Positions 9,256-20,028 of a stretch of DNA of 64,000 nt are shown one piece after another. The position numbers were made by a program, and so were the translations under genes. Origin of the DNA: Symsagittifera roscoffensis (lineage: Eukaryota > Xenacoelomorpha > Acoela > Convolutidae); NCBI RefSeq assembly GCF_963678635.1, contig NC_087064.1:33766369-33830368 (forward strand), in the 5' to 3' direction. The first letter of the stretch is position 1. Every line of letters begins with the position of its first letter. The notes beneath the pieces are model-generated. The model worked only from the letters and a program-made list of their open reading frames with translations, was not told the origin of the DNA and did no database searches.

Positions 9256-9652
9256 TTTTAACCCTTGTAAAGAAATCGGAGCGACTTCTCTGTGCAGTTC
9301 GTTTTCTGGGAATGACGCGTCTCGTTTTTCGTTTAAACGCCGTTGTTCTTTTCGGACGGCTTTTCCAAGATCTACTTCCTCCTCCTACTTGCTTTTTGAT
9401 TGTTTTTTTAACGGTGCTTTTGAGTGCCTGCTTAGGACTTTTTCTTTTTGTTGCAACTTCTATCAGTTCTGGAGCTGCCTGAAGAAGTAGTTCTTTTCCA
9501 ATTTTATTAGCCGCGGGTATCACAAATTTTCGAGCCAGTGGAAGTGCTACTCTTCCTATTCCCAAGGCTAATGCACCGAAGCCACTGCCTCGTTGTCTAT
9601 AATGCCCTGAGAAATGTGGTAGTTTTGCTTGGTTGTGGTAATATGAATCCAT
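9245..9652 (-). CDS. Basic virion core / minor capsid protein (unit 2 copy)
   Basis: The translation is identical to the unit 1 copy at 3596-4003, with the same ATG context and the same overlap with the capsid start. It is intact. Confidence 0.65.
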   Translation of the reverse strand: MDSYYHNQAKLPHFSGHYRQRGSGFGALALGIGRVALPLARKFVIPAANKIGKELLLQAAPELIEVATKRKSPKQALKSTVKKTIKKQVGGGSRSWKSRPKRTTAFKRKTRRVIPRKRTAQRSRSDFFTRVKNDF

Positions 9653-9657
9653 TTTGA

Positions 9658-10470
9658 TCAATCGCTAAATTTTTGAAACTTCAAAGTCAGAACAACTTTT
9701 CTCCCTCCAGCGAATGGAACAAGTCCTCCAGTTTCTGTGCGCAAGTTCACAGAAATATTAGAAATATTATTGACCAAAAGTTTTTTAAAATCCAAATTAG
9801 TAAACACTTTACGATGATTCAGTTCAATTGTACATGCGTAACCGTTTTTCACTCGACGATTTGTATCAATGATTCGTAAAAGGGGTGCTTTTGTGTCTCC
9901 GACTATTTGATAATTAATTATGTCCAGATAAATAAACATAAGCTGAGTACCAGCGCATACATCAACGGGATAGTCAGCAATAAGATCTTGGGTAGAGAAT
10001 GTGCTATGTTTCGTGCTTCCTTGTTTGTAACCTATATGATAACCAGTTCCATCTCTGACGCCTTTTAATCCAAGTAGACTAGGAATTTGCGGGCCTGAAA
10101 AAGTTATACCTTCCCAATAATGCAGCCATAAGGAAAGATATTTGGTTATTGGATCTATTACGTAATCCAATTTTTCTAATTCTGTCTTTCGACGAATCTC
10201 GTCCAGTATTTGATCAATGCTCGTATATTCTCCTTTTGTTTTTTTTGCTGTTTCTCCAAGGTAGGGTCTGGAACTCTTGTCTTTCTCAACTTTCATGCTT
10301 GCTATAACCCGATCTTTTTTGTAGTATACAATGTTGTTGTCAGTTACGTTGTTTATCTGAGTAGGGAAGGTAATTTCTGTAACTGCACCTCTCCATTCAC
10401 CTTGCAAATTTATTTCTTCACTCAGGAGATTTTTGAAGTTGGCCAGAGTGTTGTCGTTAAAAAAGTTCAT
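9658..10470 (-). pseudogene. Penton-like minor capsid protein (unit 2 copy), start codon lost
   Basis: The coding frame is intact and nearly identical to 4009-4902, but the position equivalent to the first ATG reads ATT (10551-10549). The first remaining Met is at 10470, about 27 codons in, and drops the first predicted strand. Confidence 0.6.
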
Positions 10471-10543
10471 TGATGCAGATAAAACTAGGGTAATTGTGAA
10501 GAAAGGGGGAACATTATGGGTGAAAAGGCTGTTGGAAGTGCCC

Positions 10544-11764
10544 TCAGTAATGATTGTCCTTCTCCAGAACGCGACTTAGTTCAGACTCGTAAAATTTTCC
10601 TTCAATCGGTTCTCTGTTAGAATCAATCAAATTGTATGTTAGGGGATTTCGTGTTGGTATGTCAAAAACTTCAAACACTTCATTGGTGAACGATTGTTTG
10701 TAACCCTTGCGAAAAGGTATGTCTACTTTGTCAAGTCTAACATAATCACCAACATAAAGTTTTGGACGTCGAACTAATTTCAATGACTGATCTGCTCCTA
10801 ATAAAATCAGGCGAGGAACATCTTTTTTAGTTACTTTATTTGGTGCAAGATTTCTGACACGATTTGTTCTCGAATTAATTGCATTGACAAAATCTTGCAA
10901 TTTGTCAATGTATGAGTAAGTCCATTTATCCTCCAAGTACTTGTAAATAAGATTTTTCAAGGAACGGATTTTTCTCTCAGCGAATGCTGACTTTTTCTCG
11001 CTCTCTGTGCTATATGTGTTTATGCCTTTCTTTTTACATAATGCTTCGAAGGACTCTTTAAGCTCTGTGCCCTTGTCCACTCATACTTTTTTCGGTTGTT
11101 TTGTCGTTATCATTAGTTTGAACGCTTCTGCTGTTGTAGTAGCATAGTTTGATTTCAATGGTTGCACTCTGAGATAGCGGGACATGCAGTCAACTGCAAC
11201 AAGCAGATACTTAACATCATGGTTGTACTGGGCAAGTTTATCAACAAAGGCCAGATCTAATGACCAGATTTCGTCGATATCATAAGCTATGACCTTGATT
11301 CGCGGCGTTTTTCGGATCACAGTTCGATATTTTGTGTAAGCAGGTTCAGTATGAAGGAAATGTTTAATTTTCTTTCGCGACAAATTGGTTGCTTTTATCA
11401 AGTTGTTCACACTACCAAATAACCCGGGACCTTTGTCACTGTATTTAGTTTTCAACAATTTTTCTTCAATCTTGGTAATTTTCCCATTGTTTTGTTTGCG
11501 CCTTCGTCTTTTCTGACGTTGGAGAATCTGATTCGATATGGGGCGTTCCGTATGAGTCGGAGCCTTCTTCTGACTCTTTTTCACGTTTTTGGTTTCGAGT
11601 TTTACTATTACCGCTGAGACTTTTTCGTTTGTGTTTTTTACTTCTCTTAAGGTTTGCACTACTTTTTTCCTGCCGAGTGGGCGATGTTGAGCGGGTTCTT
11701 GAGGGTCCGGGTTCTTGTTTCTCTTGAGCGTTAAAAGACGGTGACTGAACAGCGTGTTTGGCAT
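10544..11764 (-). pseudogene. Integrase (unit 2 copy), same internal TGA
   Basis: All three catalytic regions are present as in the first copy. The stop at 11083-11081 matches the first copy. A few substitutions separate the copies (for example Ser to Leu and Ala to Asp in the C-terminal part). Confidence 0.8.
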
Positions 11765-12326
11765 TTCGATTTATTACCAGGTTTTCATTCAAGTTGAGAG
11801 CAGTTAAAATGTTAATGAACGCCGGATTGTGTAATTTTTTCGTTGGTTGTTGTATGTCGTATAAAAATATTCCAGCTTTAAGTCCTGTTGGTACTTTATC
11901 TACATATATTACCTCATTGTCAAGGTTTATGGTTACTCTTTCTGAATTTTCTATGATTTCAAGTACGGTTTTAGCTCTAACAAACTTTTTGTCTTCTAAA
12001 ACTTCTAAGTGTCCTAAAATGCTTTCGGTCTGTCTATTGTGTTTCTCTTCTAGTATTTCGTCTTTATCACGTTCGACCGGTACTTCTTCATCGTCCGTTA
12101 ACAGTTTAAGCTGTTCTTGTTGGGGCTCAACATTTTCCGTAAATGTTTCCTTCGTTGCAGTAGTCTTACTAGGTTGAGGAGGTAATTGCGGTCTAAAACG
12201 ATTAAGATAGGAAAGTTGAGCATTTTTATATTTTATATTATTATCATGAAGAACACGTGCAGCATGTGGCTGCTCTTTGACATATAAGTGTTTCGGAATT
12301 AGAATGAATTCTTCAGCAGTCATCAT
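11466..12326 (-). CDS. Polinton-associated disordered protein (unit 2 copy)
   Basis: The ORF is intact and starts at the TAATG overlap with the ATPase stop. It differs from the first copy at a handful of residues, mostly in the acidic middle. Confidence 0.55.
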   Translation of the reverse strand: MMTAEEFILIPKHLYVKEQPHAARVLHDNNIKYKNAQLSYLNRFRPQLPPQPSKTTATKETFTENVEPQQEQLKLLTDDEEVPVERDKDEILEEKHNRQTESILGHLEVLEDKKFVRAKTVLEIIENSERVTINLDNEVIYVDKVPTGLKAGIFLYDIQQPTKKLHNPAFINILTALNLNENLVINRNAKHAVQSPSFNAQEKQEPGPSRTRSTSPTRQEKSSANLKRSKKHKRKSLSGNSKTRNQKREKESEEGSDSYGTPHIESDSPTSEKTKAQTKQWENYQD

Positions 12327-13282
12327 TAAGTTGTGAGGTACTTGTAACAAAAATAAAGTATTTGTCGAACTAAATGGAAGCCTTCTTTGCTCAAACTAAT
12401 CGCACGTTTTTTGACAACACTGGTTTTTGGAGTGATTAAGTATTTGTATGCTGTCCCGAATCGTTCGATGTTTGCGATTTTAACGGGTACGTTTCCATTG
12501 ACTACATTGTGCAAACATTCACAAATAAGTGTTATGATCTCACGATTTGAAGTTTTTCTAATTAATCGTCTTAGATGGTCAGGTTTCAGTTGTACCATAT
12601 GCCGCAGAATAGATAAGTTTTTCTTTTTCATTTGTGATTGGAGTAGTTTCTGCTTCAGATAAGGGTAAACAAAAAAAACTGTTGGCCCAGGTCGTGTGAT
12701 ATTTGAACAATATCTCAAACAATCTGATGTACGGGGGTCCAAGTCGATTAGAAGATGTCCAAAAGAGTCTCTGGTAGCTAATTCGTAACAGCTTCTCAAA
12801 AATTTTGATACATTCAATTGTCTTCCTAAAAGATCTAGTTGCTGAACGTCGCGAGGTGATTTGAACATAATGATGTGTGAAGTGTTCAAATCAATCGTAC
12901 GCGACCATCGAACTTGTTGAAACAAGTTATGCTTAACATATATTACATCTATCCCTCTATGTCTACCCGCTGTCGCTAACCTAACAATTTCCTTGTCATT
13001 ATAGATGTCTTCACATGAATCATCGAAAACTAGAAGAACATTTTCTAATTTTCTCACAGATTCGAATCCGTCGAATTTCATGAACTTCACATTCACTTCG
13101 CGAGAAGACACTTTTTCTGAGAATGCAGGTTGCATCTCTTTGTAAAGATATAGAACGGTTCCAAATTTAGGGTAAAAAGTATTTCCCATCAAAAGTTTCA
13201 AAATTAACTCAGTTTTCCCGGATCCTGAAGGTCCCACTATCGCCATAAAAATTCTTGTCGAAGTATCAATCACTTCATTCAT
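12326..13282 (-). CDS. Packaging ATPase (unit 2 copy)
   Basis: Full-length, with Walker A, Walker B and the appended C-terminal module. The first ATG is at 13282. It is almost identical to the copy at 6677-7633. Confidence 0.75.
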   Translation of the reverse strand: MNEVIDTSTRIFMAIVGPSGSGKTELILKLLMGNTFYPKFGTVLYLYKEMQPAFSEKVSSREVNVKFMKFDGFESVRKLENVLLVFDDSCEDIYNDKEIVRLATAGRHRGIDVIYVKHNLFQQVRWSRTIDLNTSHIIMFKSPRDVQQLDLLGRQLNVSKFLRSCYELATRDSFGHLLIDLDPRTSDCLRYCSNITRPGPTVFFVYPYLKQKLLQSQMKKKNLSILRHMVQLKPDHLRRLIRKTSNREIITLICECLHNVVNGNVPVKIANIERFGTAYKYLITPKTSVVKKRAISLSKEGFHLVRQILYFCYKYLTT

Positions 13283-13355
13283 ATCCTTGGGTTTGGTAGT
13301 ACGTAACCAACCAAGCCTGATAAAATCGAGAACCAAACTGACGTTTCTTCGCAAC

Positions 13356-13562
13356 TTAATTAGTGAAAGAAAGTTTGAGAATGCAGAAAGTTAATAAAAT
13401 TAGAATTACTACCATTTGCGCAACAAAAACTACTTCAGACCTTGGCAAAGTTACATTGTTACAAACCTTCCATGATTTTTTTTCACTGTTTGTCTCGTTA
13501 TAAACAAACTCTGTTACTATTGTTGCGTCAGGTTCATCTACTGCTGTTGTTGCTTCTGACAT
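13356..13562 (-). CDS. Small single-pass membrane protein (unit 2 copy)
   Basis: The 68-residue translation is the same as the unit 1 copy. Confidence 0.6.
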   Translation of the reverse strand: MSEATTAVDEPDATIVTEFVYNETNSEKKSWKVCNNVTLPRSEVVFVAQMVVILILLTFCILKLSFTN

Positions 13563-13634
13563 TTGAGAAAATATTTATTCTACAGACTGTGTTAGACTTT
13601 TTCTCTCTATGAATGAAGCTTGTAAAAAATTGAA

Positions 13635-13931
13635 TTACTTTTGAGAACAGTACAAAATTTCATAACGTGTGAAATCTCTATCATTTATGTCATGCATTTC
13701 TAGAACAAAAATTGCTGGGATATTTGCAGTTTTTTCGTAGTACATTATTTTCTTCACAGTATCCTCTTTCACAATCGTCTCAATCTCATCTGGCAATTCA
13801 TTGCTGTTTAGATCCATCTGAACTCCTGGCTGACGTTTGGGTACTAAGACTAGTTCGGGAAGATATACTCCTCGCTTGCTGGCTAACATTTTTGATAAAC
13901 TTAAATCTCTGGAAGTATACAAATTGATCAA
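13635..13931 (-). CDS. Small unknown protein (unit 2 copy)
   Basis: The same open frame as at 7986-8282, with two substitutions; the first in-frame ATG is at 13889. Confidence 0.4.
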   Translation of the reverse strand: MINLYTSRDLSLSKMLASKRGVYLPELVLVPKRQPGVQMDLNSNELPDEIETIVKEDTVKKIMYYEKTANIPAIFVLEMHDINDRDFTRYEILYCSQK

Positions 13932-14053
13932 TAACTGGAAAAAACCTCTTCAACATAGACAACTCTTCTTCGGAAATTATTTTTTGCTCCTTCCTCTAAA
14001 CAATTTGGCCATTGCAGTCAAAACGCTCTATTCTCGTTAATGAAATTTTAATA

Positions 14054-14470
14054 TCACCCTCTGGAGTCATCCACGCACAAAGCATTGAATTTGGTGATAG
14101 GTATGTCTCCACTTTCGCTGATCTCTCGCTGTTGTTCATTTTGCAACCAATCATAAAAAACCTTGGTTTTCTTCAGGGCACAATGATTCCTGGAGTTGTA
14201 GTGTGGAATTATGTTTATTGTAACTTGGATAATTTTTAAAATATAAGTTTTCAACCCGAGGACAGCCCAAATCATCTAGGTTTTCAATCTTTCGGTCCAA
14301 GTACTTGGCCAAAAATTCTCTCTTTTCTTTTCCTTTAGCGTAAAAAACGGCACCGGGATTTCTCAACACAAAACCCTGAAGTATTTGATTCAAGTTTATG
14401 TAAAGGCAATCACCGTTTTCCCAATAGAGACCGTGTAAATAACTTGTTAACCAGTTGTAAGCTTTTTGTT
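14054..14470 (-). pseudogene. D-x-E-G protein, copy 2, truncated and frameshifted
   Basis: The gene is cut at the second junction (14471), so the D-x-E-G segment is missing. An extra T near 14210 splits the rest into two frames (14054-14275 and 14151-14393). Confidence 0.65.
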
Positions 14471-15045
14471 CAATATCTCAAACAATCTGATGTACGGGGG
14501 TCCAAGTCGATTAGAAGATGTCCAAAAGAGTCTCTGGTAGCTAAATCGTAACAGCTTCTCAAAAATTTTGATATATTCAATTGTCTTCCTAAAAGATCTA
14601 GTTGCTGAACGTCGCGAGGTGATTTGAACATAATGATGTGTGAAGTGTTCAAATCAATCGTACGCGACCATCGAACTTGTTGAAACAAGTTATGCTTAAC
14701 ATATATTACATCTATCCCTCTATGTCTACCCGTTGTCGCTAACCTAACAATTTCCTTGTCATTATAGATGTCTTCACATGAATCATCGAAAACTAGAAGA
14801 ACATTTTCTAATTTTCTCACAGATTCGAATCCGTCGAATTTCATGAACTTCTCATTCACTTCGCGAGAAGACACTTTTTCTGAGAATGCAGGTTGCATCT
14901 CTTTGTAAAGATATAGAACGGTTCCAAATTTAGGGTAAAAAGTATTTCCCATCAAAAGTTTCAAAATTAACTCAGTTTTCCCGGATCCTGAAGGTCCCAC
15001 TATTGCCATAAAAATTCTTGTCGAAGTATCAATCACTTTATTCAT
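14471..15045 (-). pseudogene. Packaging ATPase, N-terminal fragment (unit 3)
   Basis: The Walker A, Walker B and SPRDVQQLDLLGRQ regions are kept, but the gene ends at the junction at 14471, so the last third, including the appended module, is absent. Confidence 0.75.
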
Positions 15046-15326
15046 ATCCTTGGGTTTGGTAGTACGTAACCAACCAAGCCTGATAAAATCGAGAACCAAA
15101 CTGACGTTTCTTTGCAACTTATTTTAGTGAAAGAAAGTTTGAGAATGCAGAAAGTTAATAAAATTAGAATTACTACCATTTGCGCAACAAAAACTACTTC
15201 AGACCTTGGCAAAGTTACATTGTTACAAAACTTCCATGATTTTTTTTCACTGTTTGTCTCGTTATAAACAAACTCTGTTACTATTGTTGCGTCAGGTTCA
15301 TCTACTGCTGTTGTTGCTTCTGACAT
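15042..15326 (-). CDS. Small membrane protein (unit 3 copy) with read-on C-terminus
   Basis: It starts at ATG 15326 and matches the other copies through the membrane helix. A change at the stop (TTAATTAG-like sequence altered to TTATTTTAG on the plus strand) adds about 26 residues that overlap the ATPase gene in another frame. Confidence 0.5.
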   Translation of the reverse strand: MSEATTAVDEPDATIVTEFVYNETNSEKKSWKFCNNVTLPRSEVVFVAQMVVILILLTFCILKLSFTKISCKETSVWFSILSGLVGYVLPNPRI

Positions 15327-15399
15327 TTGAGAAAATATTTATTCTACAGACTGTGTTAGACTTTTTCTCTCTATGAATGAAGCTTGTAAAAAATTGAAT

Positions 15400-15696
15400 T
15401 ACTTTTGAGAACAGTACAAAATTTCATAACGTGTGAAATCTCTATCATTTATGTCATGCATTTCTAGAACAAAGTTTGCTGGGATATTTGCAGTTTTTTC
15501 GTAGTACATTATTTTCTTCCACAGTATCCTCTTTCACAATCGTCTCAATCTCATCTGGCAATGCATTGCTGTTTAGATTCATCTGAACTCCTGGCTGACG
15601 TTTGGGTACTAAGACTAGTTCGGGAAGATATACTCCTCGCTTGCTGACTAACATTTTTGATAAACTTAAATCTCTGGAAGTATACAAATTGATCAA
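15400..15696 (-). pseudogene. Small unknown protein (unit 3), frameshifted
   Basis: Matches the genes at 7986-8282 and 13635-13931, but an extra base near 15520 changes frame and ends the ORF early at 15454. Confidence 0.5.
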
Positions 15697-15818
15697 TAAC
15701 TGGAAAAAACCTCTTCAACATAGACAATTCTTCTTCGGAAATTATTTTTTGCTCCTTCCTCTAAACAATTTGGCCATTGCAGTCAAAACGCTCTATTCTC
15801 GTTAATGAAATTTTAATA

Positions 15819-16388
15819 TCACCCTCTGGAGTCATCCACGCACAAAGCATTGAATTTGGTGATAGGTATGTCTCCACTTTCGCTGATCTCTCGCTGTTGT
15901 TCATTTTTCAACCAATCATAAAAAACCTTGGTTTTCTTCAGGGCACAATGATTCCTGGCGTTGTAGTGTGGAATATGATTATTGTAACTTGGATAATTTT
16001 TAAAATATAAGTTTTCAACCCAAGGACAGCCCAAATCATCTAGGTTTTCAATCTTTCGGTCCAAGTACTTGGCCAAAAATTCTGTCTTTTCTTTTCCTTT
16101 AGCGTAAAAAACGGCACCGGGATTTCTCAACACAAAACCCTGAAGTATTTGATCCAAGTTTATGTAAAGGCAATCACCGTTTTCCCAATAGAGACCGTGT
16201 AAATAATTTGTTAACCAGTTGTAAGCTTTTTGTTCAAGCTTTGGTAGTATATTGAAATTCACTGGAGGTAAGAAAATGAGTCGATCACTGTAGTCTGAAG
16301 TTGTTATTGCTAATTCTTTAACCACAAAGACGTTTTTCTTGTAACGAAAGCCTTCAACGTCAAGCACAACTGATCTCTCGCCCAGCAT
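15819..16388 (-). CDS. D-x-E-G protein, longest copy (possible DEDD-type exonuclease fold)
   Basis: From ATG 16388 the product is about 189 residues; the frame is open upstream to about 16685 without an ATG. Residues 7-14 read VVLDVEGF, like motif I (DxE) of DEDD exonucleases. Next come HGLYWENGD, a VFYAKGKEKTEFLAKYL segment, LDDLGCP, and a C-terminal HCALKKTKVFYDWL, which could be the last motif. I have seen similar proteins in Polinton-type and insect loci, but the nuclease activity is inferred from motif spacing only. The upstream open region (LHAVLHDAAG; GPTYCYMLPW) may be part of it or a separate conserved module. This is the only copy not truncated at its 5' end. Confidence 0.45.
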   Translation of the reverse strand: MLGERSVVLDVEGFRYKKNVFVVKELAITTSDYSDRLIFLPPVNFNILPKLEQKAYNWLTNYLHGLYWENGDCLYINLDQILQGFVLRNPGAVFYAKGKEKTEFLAKYLDRKIENLDDLGCPWVENLYFKNYPSYNNHIPHYNARNHCALKKTKVFYDWLKNEQQREISESGDIPITKFNALCVDDSRG

Positions 16389-16809
16389 TCTCGTAAATGA
16401 AAGGCAGAACGCTATTCCACTCAAATGTCCCAATAAGCTGTTGTTACAGTTCCAGGGCAACATGTAACAGTACGTGGGACCCTGTTGAAAAAATTCGTGT
16501 ATAAATCCGGCCGCATCGTGCAAAACAGCGTGCAATCGTAAAATTTTGGAATTTGTCAAGTATTTGTCCAATGAAGAGTTATCAATTCCAATCAAGCCAC
16601 CATAAGGTCTCAACTTAATTAAAATGTCGTAGTTAAGGTTATCAGAACTAACAAAAAACAGAGAACATGCAGCTAGAAAATAGTTGCGTCGGTTAGAATT
16701 ATCAGGTTAATTTTGTTTCAAAGACGTATAAATTATTTTCAAATCAATAGGAGTTACTCTGCTTTTTTGCATTTTCATTGTTTATTTTTTCCAGCACCTC
16801 TCTAACCTG

Positions 16810-17311
16810 CTAAACTTCAAGCCAGTGGAAACAAAAGTGACCTTGCAAATACCATTTAGTCTCATTAAGATAACAGTGGTAAATAATCAAATAAACAACC
16901 GGAAGTTTTTTGTATTTTGATAGCTTGTTGAAACATAGACGGATTTTTCTCTCCAAGTCTTTATCAATTTTTTTGAGGTAAAATCAAACAAATAGTCGAA
17001 TACGTTTTCATAATCAGCAAAATTCAAATCGCTCACAGTACCATGCTTTTGTTTTGTAGAAATGCACCAAAAGATTTGTTGAAGCTCACTCAAATAAAAT
17101 TGTTCTTTGAAAATTAACTCGTTTTCTTTCTTTGAAGTTTCCATTGCCCTTTCGAGGAAGACGACGTAGCGTTGATTACTAAATTTGAAAAATGATTTTT
17201 TTCTGCGGTTGAAAACACTCTTAATTGTAAATGTTCATTATCAATATCTTCAGTACACCAAGTTCCCTCTAATTTCATTTTTCTCATTTCAAAATTTGAC
17301 AAATTTATCAT
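16810..17311 (-). pseudogene. Accessory gene X, unknown function, two frameshifts
   Basis: Three overlapping frames together match a gene in element B (34539-35072). The N-terminal frame begins at 17311. A shift near an A-run at about 17195 leads into the frame of 17144-16887 (KEQFYLSELQQIFWCIS). A second shift near 16965 leads into a frame with NKLSKYKKLPVVY and a last segment HFCFHWLEV, then a stop at 16810. The B copy shows the same blocks in the same order. No domain is recognised. Confidence 0.5.
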
Positions 17312-17612
17312 TTGGTATATTTTGCCCAGAAACGGCCGCCGCCTTTGGAGAATAATTTCAATTTACTGCCTTTTCACCATAAAATTTAGGTCAAGTTAAG
17401 GAATTAGCTTACTGCTGCCAACAGTTAAGCTACGCTGCCAAAATGGCCGGCAAATTTTTATTATATACCATAAAAGTCAATTCCCCGTTCACTAACAAAT
17501 TTCAACTAGGTCGAAAGTTCATTTGCCCGAAACAAATATAACATTTAATATGATTCATATAATTAACCAGGACCAATAATTAGGACCCCAAAAATTGGAA
17601 TTAGAAAGAATT

Positions 17613-17830
17613 TTGTATCGTGTCCCTTGTTGTTAAGCTAAACTTAGCAAGATCCTAAGTAGGGGGTCTTCTGCTTTTTGGGTGGAAAATTTTTTTGTTT
17701 ACAAAAACCTAGGATGAGGGTCCTTCAAAAAATTAAGGACGCCTTTCCTAGGATTTTGCTTTACGTGAGGACCCCCCCCCCCTAAGGAAGGACCCCCCCC
17801 CCCCCCCTTAGGATCCGGGACACGATACAA
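17613..17830. mobile_element. MITE with 14-bp terminal inverted repeats
   Basis: Starts with TTGTATCGTGTCCC (17613-17626) and ends with the exact inverse (17817-17830). The interior has long C-runs and no coding capacity. Confidence 0.8.
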
Positions 17831-17959
17831 TACTACTCTTGACGAAAAATCTTTATAGTTCATGTACTGGTATGGGCCTAGACATAAAGTCCATAATGGC
17901 CGAGTATAGTTTCAAAAATTACTCACAAGTCGAATCCGATGTCAAATTTACGCTGTCGA

Positions 17960-18214
17960 GGGAACCTTACCTCTTCACTCAGGTATTCGACCCATCACCA
18001 ATCAAAGAGTTCCCCCTTTGGTATTATTTTTGACATCGTTTTTATACTCTAAAATTTTTCTAAAGGCATTTTTGGTGCCAATCTATACTAATGTTTAAGG
18101 GATGTTCGGTTTTTATAGTGTTCTGGTAGTACTCGGAAAATTAATTTGGTCGATTTATAAGAAAAGTCGACCTAATCCTCCCTCGAGAAAAATTTAGATC
18201 CGCCCTTGACTGCA
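17960..18214 (-). mobile_element. hAT-like MITE, 5'-incomplete copy
   Basis: Reverse-oriented relative of the copy at 18795, ending in a TCCGCCC terminal repeat. Shared blocks are the CTCAGG...TTCGACCC string, a GGTGCC...AATCTATACTA segment and CTCGAGAAAAATTTAGATCCGCCC. Confidence 0.6.
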
Positions 18215-18794
18215 GCAGCCAAAACTCTTGTATACAGCTTTGATTTTGTCAACCCCTTTTTCCCTAAGCTCAAAAAACCGACATCATCCGAATAAAGAGT
18301 AAAATTTCAAGTTGTGTATACTTAAGCGCAACCAAGAGAAATTGTAGAGGGGCAAATGCTCGCCATAAAATGCAGTTTTTTTACCTAAAATTTTCCTAAA
18401 ATATCTCAAATAAATGTCCGCTAGAAATGTGAATTACATTACATGTAGGTAAAATTCTCGCCATAAAATGAGGTATAAAACTTCTTTATAAGCTTTCAAA
18501 TAGTTAACCGCTTCAGATAGTTAACCGCGCCCTTAGGTAACTTAAGGTTTGTTGGTATGACCAATTCATGTGAAACCACTAAAAAAAACTGGTTTTTGGA
18601 TAGTTTAGGAAGATTTTTTGTCAAAGAGTTGCTTTTTATGGCGAGTATTTGCCTCTCTACAGTTTTTATTTCTTTGCTTTTAAAATCAACACAAAAAATC
18701 ACACAACTAGACTCTTTTTGTTTATTTAGAGTGCCGGTAGGGTAAAAAAGGGATGGACAAAAATAAGATCGCAAACACGTGTAATAGCTCCAGT

Positions 18795-19168
18795 CAGGGG
18801 CGAATCTGAGGTCTTCTCGAAAAGAATAGGCAAACTGTGAAAAATTTATTGAACATTTTGTCGACCTTTTTCTGTAGATCGACCAAATTGATTTTCTAAG
18901 CACTCTCAGATCACTATAAAGACCCTATAATTTTGCACGGGAGGCAAATTTTTTAGAAAAAAGGAACAAAAAAATCCGTTTTTGGTTATTTTTAGGAAAT
19001 TTTGACCAAAAAATGAGTTGTTTTGATGCGCGCTTCCCTTCAAAATTAGTATCTAATGGCGCCAAATGTGCCTTTAGAAAAATTTTAGGATGGTTTGGTC
19101 TAAAATGAGCGGGTCGAATCCCTGAAAGGGAATGGATAACCCCCGCCCCTTCCCCTAAATCTGCCCCG
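18795..19168 (+). mobile_element. hAT-like MITE, full copy
   Basis: Begins CAGGGGCGAATCTGAGG and ends CCCTAAATCTGCCCCGG, imperfect inverted termini of the CAGGGGCGGAT type common in hAT-derived MITEs. It carries the GTCGACC...ACCAAATTGATTTTC block shared with the other copies. Confidence 0.65.
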
Positions 19169-19453
19169 GGCTGCAGTTGACTACAGTTATCTTTGCAAAA
19201 CTTTTGATTCATTTTCCAGAATTTTTGAAGTTTTCGTGCCGGAAAGCGCTAAAAAAGCTTCAAAATAGTGTTTTTTTTTAAACAAAAAAAATCGTTTTCT
19301 TTAAGTTCCTGATAATCAAACAAGTTTATGAAACTGAATTTTTAGTCAGATTTTTTGTGTTGCAGAAGTTGAGAATGAAACCGGAATTTGAACAGACGGA
19401 AAAATCTCGCAACCCAAACAAAAATTCACGATCTACAAACTGAAAATGCATTT

Positions 19454-19763
19454 TCGAAAAAATTGTCGACCTTTTTTTCAGGTCGACCAAATTGATTTTC
19501 CGAGCTCTCCCAAAGAACTAAAAAAAGACCTTGTTTTGGTCAAATTTTCAGCGCCGCACACAGCAAAATTTTAAAAACATAGGTCAAAAAGGCGTTTCTA
19601 CCCACTTTTTGGAAATTAAGAAAAATATAGTATACATTGGCACCAAAGGCGCCCTTAGAAAACTTTTAGAGGCGGTTGTCAAAAATGGATACCTCAAAAT
19701 GGTACTAAGGGGGAACAAATCCCTGAGGAAGGGCGTCTGCCCCCCCCCCCTAAATCTGTCCCT
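19454..19763 (+). mobile_element. hAT-like MITE, 5'-truncated copy
   Basis: Same internal blocks (GGTCGACCAAATTGATTTTC, GGCACCAAAGGCGCCC) and a degenerate right terminus CCTAAATCTGTCCCT. The left terminus is missing. Confidence 0.55.
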
Positions 19764-20028
19764 AGGTGAGATATAAGCTTTTAGCTATGAAATAGTAAGC
19801 TAACGATTATATCACACTTGCTATTGCAGAAGTGACAAAGAACAAAAAAAAACGGCCAAAGATCTTGGGACTCCTGCAACGCCAATTTTTATTCAATTAG
19901 ACTTATACAGTTCTTGTTGTTTCTCAACGTTCGAAATTTGGTAGTCACTCTCAGAAAGTTATATTCAGTTATATAATTTATCTCTTAATGATTAGGGTAT
20001 AAAACAGAATACACATTTTGAATCACAT

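Larger units (their letters stand above)
8983..14470. repeat. Tandem unit 2 of element A (~5,488 bp)
   Basis: This is a near-identical copy of unit 1 at offset 5,649. It stops about 160 bases short, where it joins ATPase sequence at 14471 with a 3-base shared CAA. Confidence 0.9.
14471..16613. repeat. Partial unit 3 of element A
   Basis: The sequence resumes inside the ATPase gene and repeats unit 2 at an offset of 1,763 bases. It then runs on into the only non-truncated D-x-E-G gene and the right end of the element. Confidence 0.85.
1..17311. mobile_element. Endogenous Polinton/Maverick (adintovirus-like) element A, rearranged and decayed
   Basis: Virion genes sit in a compact minus-strand cluster: protease, major capsid, core, penton-like, integrase, packaging ATPase and small membrane protein. 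Short overlaps or gaps of a few bases separate them, as is usual in these elements. Three plus-strand or right-end accessory genes flank the cluster. Much of the cluster is tandemly repeated. No terminal inverted repeats were found, so the left end may lie outside the window and the right end is placed only by the last recognisable gene. A protein-primed polymerase B, normally present in this group, is not visible. Several genes carry stops or frameshifts, so this is an old genomic copy. Confidence 0.85.
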
